Source: Caenorhabditis remanei (taxonomy: Eukaryota; Nematoda; Chromadorea; Rhabditida; Rhabditidae). Taken from it: a stretch of DNA of 64,000 bases. Within the stretch, counting starts at the first letter, position 1. Each line of letters opens with the position of its first letter. Below, one piece after another: positions 1 to 11,111 of this stretch. Location of the stretch: assembly GCF_010183535.1 (NCBI RefSeq), contig NC_071332.1:7502001-7566000 (forward strand). The letters are read 5' to 3'. Both the position numbers and the translations under genes were made by a program. The notes under the pieces were generated by a model. That model searched no databases. It had not been told where the DNA came from and was given only the letters and a program-made list of their open reading frames with translations.

Positions 1-535
1 TTCGCAGGATGCCGCACAGCTTCAACGATACTGTACTCTGCCGTTGAATCGTAAATCCTATGATCTAGATTTGACATAACTGTCAAAAATTAAATTGAAA
101 TCAAGAGAAATACTTTAATCGGAGTATATACTTTTTGAAAAAGCTGGAAAAATGTTTACATTCGATCCATTCGTATTAATTATTTCCAAGAATCCCCATC
201 TACTTGTACTCTGAAACTTGGTCCGAGTGTAACAGAGAATAAACTATGTGAAATTGTCCACAAGACAGAATACTAGACTGCTCATAAAAAACATGGAAGA
301 TCGTAGACAAAACGTATTCTCTACCAGAAGCCAGTGGATTTCCAAACGGTCTTTCTCTCCTCTGTCTTCATGCATTCCTGAGAAGACGTCGAGGAGGAGC
401 ACACCAAAAAGCACTGCCGATTCGAGTGGATAAACCATAAAAACTTGCTCTCGTGGCTTCTTTCTTTTTCTTTTTGTATCCCTGTTCAAACTTCAACTTT
501 TCCCCCTTCTTTTTACTCTTTTCTCATTATCCAAA
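1..535. other. upstream region, no gene seen
   Basis: I see no convincing coding exon here. The short open frames on both strands lack splice-consistent partners or family motifs. It probably holds the promoter and 5' leader of the potassium channel gene that starts at 536. The stretch just before that ATG is pyrimidine-rich. Confidence 0.4.
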
Positions 536-3500
536 ATGGCACGAAAGGCTGGTGGATCAGCAGCTATCATGTCAGGCCAACCAGTGGTAGTGGTTAAAAA
601 AAGAAGTGTATTCTGGAGACTCCGTCACGTAGGTCATTCATTTCATTTCATTCACGCCAAGATTCAGAATGAACTCCGCTTTTCAGTTGACAAGACAAGG
701 CGGTCTTCACGTTGGATTGATTCTTCTCTGTATTCTGTATGTTCATGTTGGAGCATTATTCTTCATGTATTATGAGAGTCCAGAAGAGGTGAGACTAAAT
801 ATAATCTTAAATGGAAGTGTGACTTGTTTAAGGAAAGGATCCATCGGAAAAACACAAAAAAGTTTGCCAGTTTAAGGGAGAACTTTCTGAGCAGTGTGGA
901 ACGAGTGAAATTAGAAGATGCGTACGATGAACGAAGAGTCAACGAATCCGTGTCGCGATTAATAGATGAGTATTCGAAACACATGTTTCAGCTTTTCAAA
1001 AATCCAGTGAGTCTTTTATATATCTTAGTTAAGCTGGGGAACCGTACACAACAACCCCTCATTCTGAAATTTCAGGTAGCCGCCAACATGTTCGACTGCC
1101 TCTTCTATGCAAAATCAAACTACACACCTCTCTGGACAACTGACTCTTCTCTTCTCTTCACTGCAACAACTATCATTCCCGTCGGTAAAAAAATCTAATA
1201 ACGTATTCTGTGATGTCAACATATTCTCTTTTTTTGAAGGATATGGATACATTGCTCCGTTGACATCAACTGGAAGAATTGTTCTCTGTATTTATGCTGC
1301 CTTCGGAATCCCTCTTGCTCTTGTCATGATGTCAGATGTTGGCAAGTTTTTTGCGGATGCCTTCGTCAAGTTCTTTCATGAGGTTTTGAGTCTTGTCTGA
1401 GGTTTCAGGAGTAATCAATCTTTCAGAATATCACTGCATTCATGGTCGTTCTGATATTTCTTCTAGTAGCATATTCACTGATTGGAGGGATTGCCTATTC
1501 GAAAGTAACCGGAGTCTCGATGATAGAAGGGATTTATTTCAGCACTATAACAATATTCACAATTGGGTACGGAGATATCAGGTATCTCTATTGTTCCTGG
1601 ATATTCTCAAAAGCTATCATTTTCAGTCCGGCAGTTCCTGTCTACGTTGTCATAGTTTTCATAGTTTTTGGAGTGGCTCTAGTAACTATTGCAAGTGAGT
1701 TAGTTTCTCAGTTCTTCCCTAATTCAGATTGTTTTTCAGTTGATGTAGTGGCTGCCAATATCATTCATCACATTCATTATATGGGTCGACAAGTTGGAAA
1801 AGCAAGAATTATTGCAGACAAAATGCTCAGTGTAAGGAATAGATTAGGCACAAAGTCTCAGATTTTTACAAGTGACATTTCCATTAATTTGTCTCTCGAA
1901 AGCTTCAATCAGTTGAACTGCAATATCAATCAAATCATCTTTCACCTGAGTGCATAGGGTTTTGAAGACTTCGAGGTCAGGGATTCTGGCGCAAGCTTTC
2001 TGGAAATAGCGGAGTTCAGAATTAAAAGAGAAAATAGAGAAAGAGAACTCACGTCAGCAAACGTTGTCAGATCATTCCTGGTAACCAATTCGATAGCTTT
2101 TAGCCGAGTTTCTACAATATTAACTACAAATTGACACCCATTGCAAATTAGAGTCGCGGCTGGGTCATCCTAAAATCTAATTGAACTAATAAAAGTTTAA
2201 CCCTGAATACTCACATTCAAAAAAATGATTCCTTGTGAGAAAGTAAGAACTAGAACAAGAATAAAAATGGTTCGAATCATTTCTGAAAATGAACTAAAAC
2301 AAATGCTCTCTGTTCAGTTTTTATGCTGATTTAGTTGTTTTGTTTTCTCCTTTTGTTCAGTTTGTTGAGCTGTTAATCATCTTTTGCTATCAATCATTCC
2401 AACTTGAAGGCGGAATGTACCTAATGAAGTCATTACTTGTTTTCAACTTCAAAGTACTGTTTCCGCTCCAATTTGTTTGTTTTGAAGTTAGATCAGAATG
2501 TGGCACCTTCAAGGCGCTTTAAGAGTTGAAAGTGACGCTGTGAGGGTTATTGACAAAAGTGTTCACCAATTACAGATTAACTTCCTCTGAAAACTCTATA
2601 TGAGATAATAATGACTTCATCTCAAAATACTTTTGGATTCTATCTAAATGGAGCAAAACAAGTTAGTGGCAGAAATATAAGAATAAGTTGCATTTTGAAA
2701 AGTCGAAACTGATTCAACCTCACGGCTGTAAGCTGTTTTCTGATTGTCCCTCTTGACTTCCCTTGTAACAATTCAAAAGAGAATTCCATTTTTATTCATG
2801 AAAAAGTTTCAAATTCATTTAAAATTCTATGGAGCACTTTTTTGGAGAAAAATTCATTGAAATTAACAAATAGATAGCTGATGGCAAGTGGTCGAAGGGT
2901 CTGTGTTATTCTTGATAAATTCCAGAAACTTGTTGATTCCATCTATCACGTCGTTCTTTGCCACATCGCATACTAATTTTATAATATCAAGTTGTGGAGC
3001 CTTGTTGCAAACGTACTGAAAAAATAAGACTTTCATTGTTTAATATAAGAATTTAACTCACATCTAGCATCTTAACAAGCTGATCATTAGTTATAGACTC
3101 AACCAATGCTATATTTTTCTGAATCAATTTAAATCCTTCTTGACATAAATTGCAGAATGTTTTGCAATTGGAAGGTGGTTGAGCTGTTTGTGCAGAACAG
3201 ATGACCAATAGAGAAGCTAGTAACAAAAAAGAAAAAATAAGTTTCATTTTGAAAATATACAATTTCAAAAGACAGTTTCAGTTCCTCACTCTTTTATACT
3301 GCTTTATTGTTTATGATGTTTTTTGAAATGATCGAAACGTCATATGTTATTCATGACGTACAATTTGGTATGATAGTGCAGAAGAGTTTTGGAGACATGC
3401 TCGTTTACTTTGAGCTAGTCTTCTGAGAGCAGCCACTAGATCGTCACAAAGAACAATACAGTCAACGATTGGGAATATTCAAGGAGTATGGGAACAGGAG

Positions 3501-5092
3501 ATCTGGAAATTTTATGAAATGGACTGACTAGTGGAAAACTTACATCCACTGAAATTCCCGACTTCTTTTCTGCCAGTTTTTCGAGTTTTCCAAGAGGTTG
3601 ATCGAGAATATTTAGTCTTTCTTCCCACCATGAACCAAATATAATGCTTTAAAGTCAGTTGAGTTAGTACTAGGTAGAATTTATTCATTAGGGGGAGATG
3701 AAAACATTCGAACAATTTTCTCACTCTTTATATTGACAATTTGTGTGCATCATAATAATGGAAGGATAAAAAGAAAATCACTAGACTAACTGAAATTCAA
3801 AATTGAACATTTTTGTCACAGGCATTCATGTATCCACATAGAAGACATGGACTTGTTTGGTCCTTGAATCCTTGAATCAAAGTAACAAGAGCGTTGACTA
3901 GATTCTCCTGAAGTACTGTACACAAAGCTTTAACAATTGGAATGTCTGTTGGAGCAGCTTGACATACTTTCTGAAAATTACACCGTTTCTAGAATATATC
4001 ATGTCTCGATCGTTACATTGATTAGGGATCCTAGATTGTTTTGAGTGATTGATTCCAACACGTTGAGTTGAGTTTGAACCAGTGACAATCCAGTATTGCA
4101 CAGTTCACAGAGTATGGTAGGAGCATTTGGAGAGCTAACAGAAGGAGATACTTGACACTCTACTACTGTAGTTAGAGTAAGAAGAAAAATGAACACGTAC
4201 TTGAACATTTTTTTCAGTGACGTTCTCATTCTGGAGAACATTTTATATTATACAGATTTTCAAAAATACAGCTAATAAAACAAGTGTGTTTTTGTGGAAA
4301 TTCTTGTTGAAAACTTCCAATCCTTGTTTTTTCGAAGTAGATACAGCTGAAAAGGTGAATGAACGTCTAGTCAAAACTTCTACATTCTCAATATTTATTT
4401 TCAGATGGCCCAGAAGATCAACATCAATCGTGGGTTAGGGCTCGGAATGGCACAACTTGGTGCATTTGCACGAATGGGAATGATGATAAATGTGAGTGTC
4501 TGCGTCTCTCGCTCCTCCCCGCTCTCTCGATCTCTCGCCACTGTATACTTTGTTCTATGCGCGTTGTCCTGTTCCGCCGATCGCTACGAACAAAACTTGT
4601 TTGATCGTTATCGTTGGCCAGTCTCTCTTCCGAATATCTTTTTCTATACATATATGAACAAATGTGGGGGTATAGCTCAGTGGCAGAGCATTCGACTGCA
4701 GATCGAGAGGTCCCTGGTTCAACTCCGGGTGCCCCCTAAAAACTTTTTGAACTTTTTGTTTCAGGTGAGTGCAATGGGAACGACTGGTGGAGGAGATGCA
4801 CAAGCAAATGGATCAGTTGGTGGAGAAGGTGGCATAGAAATGAGTAGAAAGTCCACGTGGAAAAGCAAAGATGATGAAGGAAAGACAAGAAAGAGTACTG
4901 CATTTGAACCGGATCTAGATTTCGACATGATTGATAACAGACATGTGTCAGGTAGGTGTCTGAAATTGTCAACACAAATGTTCGACTAACATGTTTTCAG
5001 GTTCTTCACAATACTTGTATGGTTTCGGTTTTGACAACAACGCGTTCGGTTCGATCGATGCGCAAAGTGATGATGATTCAGTGTTTATGTGA
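536..5092 (+). CDS. TWK-family two-pore-domain potassium channel, 433 aa, 11 exons
   Basis: Exons: 536-628, 687-788, 833-1006, 1076-1184, 1240-1382, 1427-1581, 1627-1694, 1740-1831, 4405-4491, 4765-4951, 5001-5092. The product is a four-transmembrane, two-pore K+ leak channel of the plasma membrane. Membrane segment M1 lies near residues 35-60. The first selectivity filter is PVGYG (about 158-162) and the second TIGYGD (about 252-257), with M2, M3 and M4 around them. The M4-proximal stretch GRQVGKA and the later INRGLGLGMAQL are typical of nematode TWK channels. The second of these lies only in exon 9, which proves that the gene crosses the 2.6 kb intron 1832-4404. The C-terminus is acidic and ends DDDSVFM. 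The acceptor of exon 3 is AAG, not CAG. The polyA signal AATAAA near 5138 lies inside the converging neighbour. The exact twk paralogue is not assigned. Confidence 0.9.
1844..2280 (-). CDS. saposin-like protein (SPP family), 112 aa, nested in channel intron 8
   Basis: Exons on the minus strand: 2215-2280, 2053-2169, 1844-1999, all joined in phase 0. The product has an N-terminal signal peptide (about 20 residues, hydrophobic FILVLVLTF). One saposin-B domain follows with six cysteines in the expected order: the pair in LICNGC, KAC, TLC, and VTC...LC near the end. Nematode SPP proteins of this size are secreted, membrane-perturbing antimicrobial peptides of gut or epidermis; the role is inferred from the family. 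The stop codon lies just inside the channel intron: the channel donor at 1832 is 12 nt past it. The three-exon structure differs from the two-exon copies beside it. Confidence 0.85.
2863..3247 (-). CDS. saposin-like protein (SPP family), 112 aa, nested in channel intron 8
   Basis: Exons: 3062-3247 and 2863-3015, phase 0 junction. The start at 3247 opens a clear signal peptide (MKLIFSFLLLASLLVICSA). The frame extends further upstream but with no earlier ATG. The saposin-B domain has six core cysteines, in NLC/TFC, YVC, LVC, TTC and the final IC, plus an extra one in the first helix (CKTFCNLC). It is paralogous to the genes on either side and on the same strand. The family role is a secreted lipid-binding or pore-forming peptide; nothing here shows the target. 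Confidence 0.85.
3347..3680 (-). pseudogene. decayed saposin-like gene copy
   Basis: Two exon-like blocks sit where an SPP gene would be expected, with intact splice signals between them (donor before 3544, acceptor after 3502). The first block reads ERLNILDQPLGKLEKLAEK, like the first saposin half, but has lost the CxxC cysteines and meets stops upstream. The second block reads ISCSHTP, then an in-frame TGA, then FPIVDCIVLCDDLVAALRRL, which lines up with the IPIV...C..L segment of the intact copy at 3797-4208. Missing cysteines plus a stop argue for a pseudogene. A very divergent gene with another splice pattern cannot be excluded. Confidence 0.55.
3797..4208 (-). CDS. saposin-like protein (SPP family), 121 aa, nested in channel intron 8
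   Basis: Exons: 4017-4208 and 3797-3970, phase 0 junction. The ATG at 4208 was chosen because it opens a good signal peptide (MFKYVFIFLLTLTTVVEC); an in-frame ATG at 4241 would add eleven polar residues in front. The saposin-B cysteines are the pair in ILCELC, KVC, ALC, and a cluster CLLC...C near the end. Two further exons or isoforms are not needed. It is the copy nearest to exon 9 of the host channel gene and runs opposite to it. Confidence 0.85.
4666..4737 (+). tRNA. tRNA-Cys (anticodon GCA)
   Basis: A complete 72-nt cloverleaf: acceptor stem GGGGGTA paired with TGCCCCC, A box TAGCTCAGTGGCAGAGC, anticodon GCA at 4698-4700, B box GGTTCAACTCC and discriminator T. No intron. It lies on the coding strand inside intron 9 of the potassium channel gene, only 27 nt before the 3' splice site. 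A damaged copy lies at 51502-51571. Confidence 0.95.
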
Positions 5093-5126
5093 CAAGTTTC
5101 TTGAATGTTTTGAATTCTTTATTGAA

Positions 5127-5702
5127 CTAAAAAAGGAAATAAACACTAAGTATGAAAAAAGCTATTAGGTGGTTGGAAACTCCAGTCGAGAGGTTAGGAT
5201 CGTCCTCGAAACTTCCATTACAAAAGTCCTGAAATTTGGAAAAAATCATTCATGAAATTGGTAAAAGAAACTACTCACCCTAGAACATGTGCACTTGATT
5301 TCTCCTGGAATTGCGTCGTCGCTAGTAATATTTGAGAAGTCGATACTGGAACACAGCGGCTAAAACTTGAAGTTTGAATTTCAGTGGGAAGTCTGAAACT
5401 AACCACATTCTGATATGAATCTTCCATTGCTTTTTCCAAACAACCCTTCATCATTGTCGCCTTTTGATCCGGCTTATTCGCATTCTCAATCACCAATCGA
5501 ATATAACAAGAATTCAAGGATGGACAGATGTAATCGACATAGTCGTCTCAAAAATATATAGTTCGATTCCAAATTTTCCGAGAGAAAAGAGAAGAAGAAG
5601 CAGCATACCTTTCACTATTCCGAATTCCGCAACTCCTCCGAAACATTTAATAGAATGAACAATATTGATTGAGAAAGAAAAAAGAAAAAGAAGGGAAAAC
5701 AT
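5127..5702 (-). CDS. small secreted Ly6-like protein with probable GPI anchor, 139 aa
   Basis: Exons: 5609-5702, 5404-5546, 5279-5359, 5127-5228. The product begins with a signal peptide ([15 protein letters not shown]). It continues with a cysteine-rich domain ([21 protein letters not shown]) that ends in CTCSRDFCN, the C-x-C...CN ending of Ly6/uPAR three-finger domains. A hydrophobic tail ([13 protein letters not shown]) at the extreme C-terminus suggests a GPI anchor. The exon 2 acceptor reads GAG, which is weak, but the frame and cysteine spacing require it. It converges on the potassium channel gene with 34 nt between the stop codons. Ligand and tissue cannot be read from sequence. Confidence 0.75.
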
Positions 5703-6098
5703 GAATATTACTAAAATTTGGAAAGGTTATTGTTATAAAATGTGAAAGTTGTAGTAATAGCTCGGCACAGATTTCAAAGTGAAACCAGATGGATTAACAC
5801 TTTCACAGTTGAACAAGGTTTTGGAGAGGGAAGTGATCCTGTCTGTTCTTTTATTCTAAATAAATATTTTATCCAATTAAATAGAAGATCTTCATTGTCT
5901 CAAAAAAGGCAATGGTTTACCCGAAATTCAATTTCATTTTCAAGATGGTTATCATTTGCACTACATAGCAATGACACGAATACATCCTTTATTCAGAAAG
6001 ACAAAGAAGATTTCCTGAAGATAAACGGTTTCATTTTGCTGTGTACTGTAGGCCCTGTTGTTCAGGAAAAGGTTTCTAGATATAATTAGAAAACAGAT

Positions 6099-8151
6099 AT
6101 GATTGCGAATAGAGCGAATACTCCAGCTCTTTTCCCTCGAATTTTTCCACTTCTAGTAGTCGTTGGTGTATTGGTTTTTGTTTTTACAGTGTTAGTTTTC
6201 CTGACCAAAATATTTTTAATTTTGTATCTTTCTCTTGTTCCAGATATACAAACAGTGGTTCCTCAAAATACTTGGACAGAGTCAGCTCTCGATTAAAATA
6301 TCCAATAAATGGAACTGGATTCTCAAAGCAGTTGATTGATTATGATCTTCACGACTACAATGTCAAAACATATAAAGGATATGTAAATATGTATGAATTG
6401 AATGAGAAGGTGAGATATTTATTTTATACTTTCACCAGCATAGACTGATGGACAAACCCCACATGTGTTTTATATTAAAGAATGATTAACAAAATTCAAT
6501 TTCAATTTTCGTTTTAGGTGTTCAAATTATATGGATATGAAATCGAGAAACCAACACTACCAGTTCCAACTCTTCGAATGATAAACGAGCCAACCTGCGA
6601 ATTAGTTTTCTCGGAATGGCTTCGAGTATCTCAAGAGCCTCAACCGAAGAATCCTCCGAAATATATTCCATCTGGAGAGTCGGACGCATTCCTACTTTTC
6701 GGTTACGCTGCTGTGGAAAGCGTATGTAATTTCAGTTTAGGTTATTGAACAGTAAAAACATTTTCAGTGGTACATGAACGATAAGAATTCGTATTTCGGA
6801 GAAAAACCGAAAAACTGGGATAAACTTTCTGAGATGATCACATGGCCGAAGGAAAAACTGGCCGAAATAGCTTATGTCACAGAGTCAGGTATTCAATTCT
6901 CCGTTTATTTATTATTTTTTTTGTTTTGAATTTTTTTAGAAATTTGACATCAAAAAAACCAATTTTTGTTGCATATTTAGCTTTTAAAGGGGGACTGAAG
7001 TATTCCAAAAATCGAGATTTTTGGAATACTTCAGTCCCCCTTAAATTGAATTCTGACGTATGGTCAAAAATTTCGACGTTTTCAAAATGAAACATTCTAA
7101 AAATTTAAATCTTCGTTCAAAATTTAGTTCAAAATACTTTTAAATTTCAAACCCTGGTCCGTGAAAATTTTCGTCCTGGCCCGGCCAGTTGCAAGTATGG
7201 TTTATTGTGATTGAAAAAGTATCTTCATGGAAATATTCCAATTAGAGAATTAAGGAATCGTAAGATCATATAACAATATCAAAAATTAGGAATTTTTTAT
7301 TCAGGTGTGCTGATTTTTAATGGTTACTATTTCTTTGTTTATTTGATTATTAGTCACTCATGTTGAATTAAAGTGTGAACTCCCAGATCTCTGAGCAAAA
7401 CTCAGATTTCTCTCATTAAAAGCAAAAATATGTTAAATTGAAAATTTCAGTATCTGTGTATAATGCTATGGCGTCTCACAGACTTGACGGAATGAGTGGA
7501 GTTGTCATCGGAAGTATGCAGCCATGGGTTGAAGTGATGGCACTGAGAAATGGTTTGTTATCAGAACATTCTAATGAGATTATCTTTCTTCAGGTGCGGA
7601 GAAAATTCTAACAGTGGAATACAATCGGTTGACAATTCAAGAAGAGTTCAGAGACAGAATGTCTTCAATTCTTCCGGTCGATTTCGTACAAAACTGGCAT
7701 ACGTGAGTTGTCGCTTCTTGATTTGACAAACTATCCACGTTCAGATACGCTGACAAGTTCGATTTCGCTGCCTCATTTTCATCTATCGAACATTCGGGAC
7801 TCGGGCGGTACGGAGATCCAATGGATCCCATCGGAGACTTGAGAGAGATGCTCAAGATAAAGTGTATTCTGAAAAAAGGAGGTATTATTGAAACAGATAG
7901 GAGGGAATCATTAAAGTTCTTATTTTTCAGGATTACTATTCCTCGGTTTTCCATTGGGTACGGATGCAATTCAATACAATGTACACAGAATTTATGGCCC
8001 AATTCGTCTTGCAATGATGTTTTATGGATTTGAATGGCTCAGCACATTTTCTGGAGGTCTCGAAAATGCATTTGATCTCAACTCTCAGCGTCTTCATTCT
8101 AACGTGAAATTTGGAATGCATCAATATACAATGGTTCTGAAAAAACTGTGA
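6099..8151 (+). CDS. DUF268 family protein, copy 1, 383 aa
   Basis: Exons: 6099-6190, 6244-6409, 6518-6721, 6768-6888, 7451-7552, 7594-7702, 7745-7881, 7931-8151. DUF268 is a Caenorhabditis-restricted family of unknown function. The product has one N-terminal membrane anchor (residues about 12-32), so type II membrane or secretory localisation is likely. A conserved C-terminal domain includes SSIEHSGLGRYGDP, GGLLFLGFPLGTDAIQYN and HRIYGPIRLAMMFYGFEW. The glycine and acidic pattern of the IEHSGLGRYG...D block faintly resembles a Rossmann methyltransferase; this is inference only. Exons 3 and 4 of the other copies are fused here into one. Intron 4 (562 nt) carries a perfect hairpin. No operon spacing to the next gene (806 nt). 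Confidence 0.88.
6987..7042. repeat. perfect 27-bp inverted repeat (hairpin) in a DUF268 intron
   Basis: The left arm 6987-7013 and right arm 7016-7042 are exact reverse complements (core GGGGGACTGAAGTATTCC) with a 2-nt spacer. The element lies in intron 4 of DUF268 copy 1; the corresponding intron in the other three copies is short. It looks like a small palindromic repeat or the remnant of a foldback element. Confidence 0.9.
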
Positions 8152-8957
8152 TAATAGATAATGTTTTATTGTTTCTTTGAATTTTAGTGTCTCTTTATGA
8201 ATATCAATTCCTTTGAATCAAATAATTTTTTTCTGTGAAAAGTTTCAAGAGTAAGTTCTCGAGGCAAGTCAATTTTTTTGGATTCTCAGGAAAAGCTGAT
8301 ACAAGAATTAAAAAATATGAGATGATCAGTGATGTTTATTTTCCAACCCAACAAATGTATTCTTCCTTTTGAAACAGTGTGGGTAAACAAAGGCATGTTA
8401 GGTTACTATCACCAAATATGTGTTTCGTTTAACAGTTTTCACTTATTCTAAATTTATTTACATTTGTTTGATCATGTTGTAAGGATCAAACAAGTTTGGC
8501 TCGAGAAAGAATTGAACTATTCTGAACTTGTTCCCGTTTAATCCGAATATAGGAGAATATAATTTATTTTCTTTAATCATGAAGTTTACCTGATTCACTT
8601 CAATCTTACTGCCGTTCATTTTTAATGATTCTTCGACAAAGATGTCATCTCACTCTTGGAGTTTAGGTTTATACTAAACAACATTACTCGACATCTTATC
8701 TTATTAGAAATGAAAAGCAAATCCGGACTTCGACAATCAACAAAAACCATTATTATTTTTTTGTATACCAATGAATGAATAAGCTCATTCAAAAAATATC
8801 ATTCTTCGATCTCCCCACATGATACATATTCATATCAGAAAACCACATTGAGCGCCTCCCATTTCCTCCATCTTTCGTTCTTTGTTGCCCAGTTGCGCAA
8901 ACAGAATTCACTTCTTTTCAGTAATTCTCTGCTAGTTTTCAAGCAAGGCTAACAATA
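8152..8957. other. intergenic, 806 nt, no gene seen
   Basis: This holds the 3' end of DUF268 copy 1 and the presumed promoter of copy 2. It is AT-rich, with no exon or clear structured element that I can support. Confidence 0.5.
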
Positions 8958-10672
8958 ATGATCAACAGAGCAAATCCGATATTATGTCCTTCTCGATTCT
9001 ATCCACTTCTTCTTATTATTGGTCTATTTCTTATGTTAGCAACATTGTAAGTTCAGCCTTTGGATCTGAAACCTTGATTCAGTTTTCGTTGTTTTTTTCA
9101 GATTAATACAAGACAGAAATGCAGCAAGGAGATTACCAACTGCAGCTCCGATGGGGAAATTGTCGGAAGCATTGAACTTAAATCTTCCAAAAACTGAATT
9201 GAGTCTGAAAGAAGTGCGTGTGAAGACACATCGAGGACTTGTTTCATTAGATGAACTGAATGAGAATGTGAGTTTCACAGCGAGAATCAATTTGAATTCT
9301 AATAATTTTTGTTCAGGTTTTCAAAAAGTACGGATACGAGATCATCAGTCCAACTGTTCCTGTTCCAACCCTCAAAATGATCAAAGAACCAACATGTGGA
9401 GAGGTGAGCTTGTTGGAAGATAAGAGTATCTTTTCAATGAAAAATTATAATACATTCAGATATTTTCCGAATGGCAAAAAATTTCCGAACAACCACAACC
9501 AGAGTACCCACCGAAAGAAATTCCAGCTGAGAGAAAAGATGAATTTCTTCTTTACAACTATGCAGCGGTCAATGAGGTTGGTTTCTTTTCAAAAAAACTT
9601 TTCCGAGTCATCAATGAATTACTAGTGTTTTAGTGGTATTTCAATGACAAAAACTCGAACGAAGGAGAGAGACCAAGGAACTGGGATAAACTTTCTGAGA
9701 TGATCACATGGCCGAAAGAAAAACTAGGAGGACAGGCATATGGAACTGATGGGGGTAATCGCAATGAACGTCTCTTCCATTTCTAAAAAAAAAACTATTT
9801 CAGTTTCGATGTACAATGCAATGAAATTTCATCGACTGGATGGGAAGAGTGGAGTTGTTATCGGAAGTATGCAGCCATGGGTTGAAGTTTCAGCTCTTGT
9901 TCATGGTAACCTCCGTTTTCTTACACAGTTTAATTATTATTTTTCATTTCAGGCGCTGCCAAAGTTCTTACTGTAGAGTATAACAATCTTACGATTCAAG
10001 CAGAGTTTAAAGATCGGATGTCTTCTATTCTCCCTATCAATTTTGTAAAGAATTGGGAAACGTGCGTGGGAACTCTTCTATTGTATCAGCGGCTTTGTGT
10101 GAAAACTGATGAATAGCGCATGACAAGATACAGTATTGACCGAAAGTCAATACTGAATAAGTCAATGTTATCGTCGACTATGCGAAAATGATATTCGTTT
10201 AGCTGCGCTAAAAATGCTTGAATGGATTTTAGACGAAGATGGCGATATGAAACCTCATTGATATATTTCAGATACGCAGGAACATTTGATTTTGCTGCCT
10301 CGTTCTCATCTATCGAACACTCTGGATTAGGCAGATATGGAGACCCAATGGATCCGATTGGAGACCTCAGGGAGATGCTCAAGATCAAGTGTATTTTGAA
10401 GCCAGGAGGTTTTTTCATTCCATTTTCACTGAACAAGTTTCAAATCTCTAGGTCTCCTATTTCTCGGTTTTCCACTCGGAACGGATGCAATTCAATACAA
10501 TGCTCACAGAATATATGGCTCAGTTCGTCTTGCAATGATGTTCTATGGGTTCGAATGGCTTGGAACTTTCTCTGGAGACACTGAACAACCCAATGATCTT
10601 ACTTCTGAACGCCTTCATTCCAAACCCATTTTCGGGCATTCACAAAATACGATTGTTTTAAGGAAGCTTTAA
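8958..10672 (+). CDS. DUF268 family protein, copy 2, 382 aa
   Basis: Exons: 8958-9046, 9102-9267, 9317-9403, 9460-9576, 9634-9754, 9804-9905, 9953-10061, 10272-10408, 10452-10672. The layout matches copy 1: N-terminal anchor (RFYPLLLIIGLFLMLATL), a family segment VFKKYGYEI...PTVPVPTLKM, the WPKEKLGG block, DGKSGVVIGSMQPWVE, then SSIEHSGLGRYGDPMD and the GGLLFLGFPLGTDAIQYN block. The last four to five exons have the same lengths as in copies 1 and 3 (121, 102, 109, 137, 221 nt), so tandem duplication is certain. The enzyme activity, if any, is unknown. Intron 7 holds a small perfect palindrome (stems 10131-10140 and 10146-10155). Confidence 0.9.
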
Positions 10673-11111
10673 AGTTACTTCTTTCAATCTCTTATTGTTG
10701 AATTACAAGTTAATTTTCATTTTTTTGGATTTTAATTTATATGATATGTATATAGAATATGAATTATTGTTTTAACTCCTTGTGCATAATCTCCTGTATT
10801 ACCGATAACTCAAAGTAGTTGTGGAATCCTAGCAAACTCGAGCAGCAAATTCACCAAGATTTTCGGAATGCATGAACTTTATTTTATATTTTAGGTTCTG
10901 GAATGTTGTTAGCGTTCGTCATGAAAAACGCAATCGCAACAAAAAAAATCACGTTGAAAAAATCTTCAACTCTTCTAGAAAACACATTATTTTTAGCAAT
11001 GCCACGTTTCGCTACGCGGTACCAACGAAATCTGGAAAAAATAATATTTATAGGAAATTGTATTCATTACACTGCATCTCTATCCAAAGTACTCTATAAA
11101 TACGTTGAATA
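10673..11111. other. intergenic between DUF268 copies 2 and 3
   Basis: A 439-nt gap. Short open frames here overlap the start of copy 3 in the wrong frame and are not supported. No repeat or RNA gene seen. Confidence 0.5.

Noticed and set aside
244..489. Open frames on both strands before the channel gene
   Set aside because: Mutually overlapping, short, without motif; more likely 5' flanking sequence.
1832..1957. Read-through of channel exon 8 to a stop at 1957, giving a shorter channel
   Set aside because: The extension overlaps the coding end of the antisense saposin gene. A consensus donor GTAAGG at 1832 joins in phase to the TWK-typical C-terminal exon at 4405.
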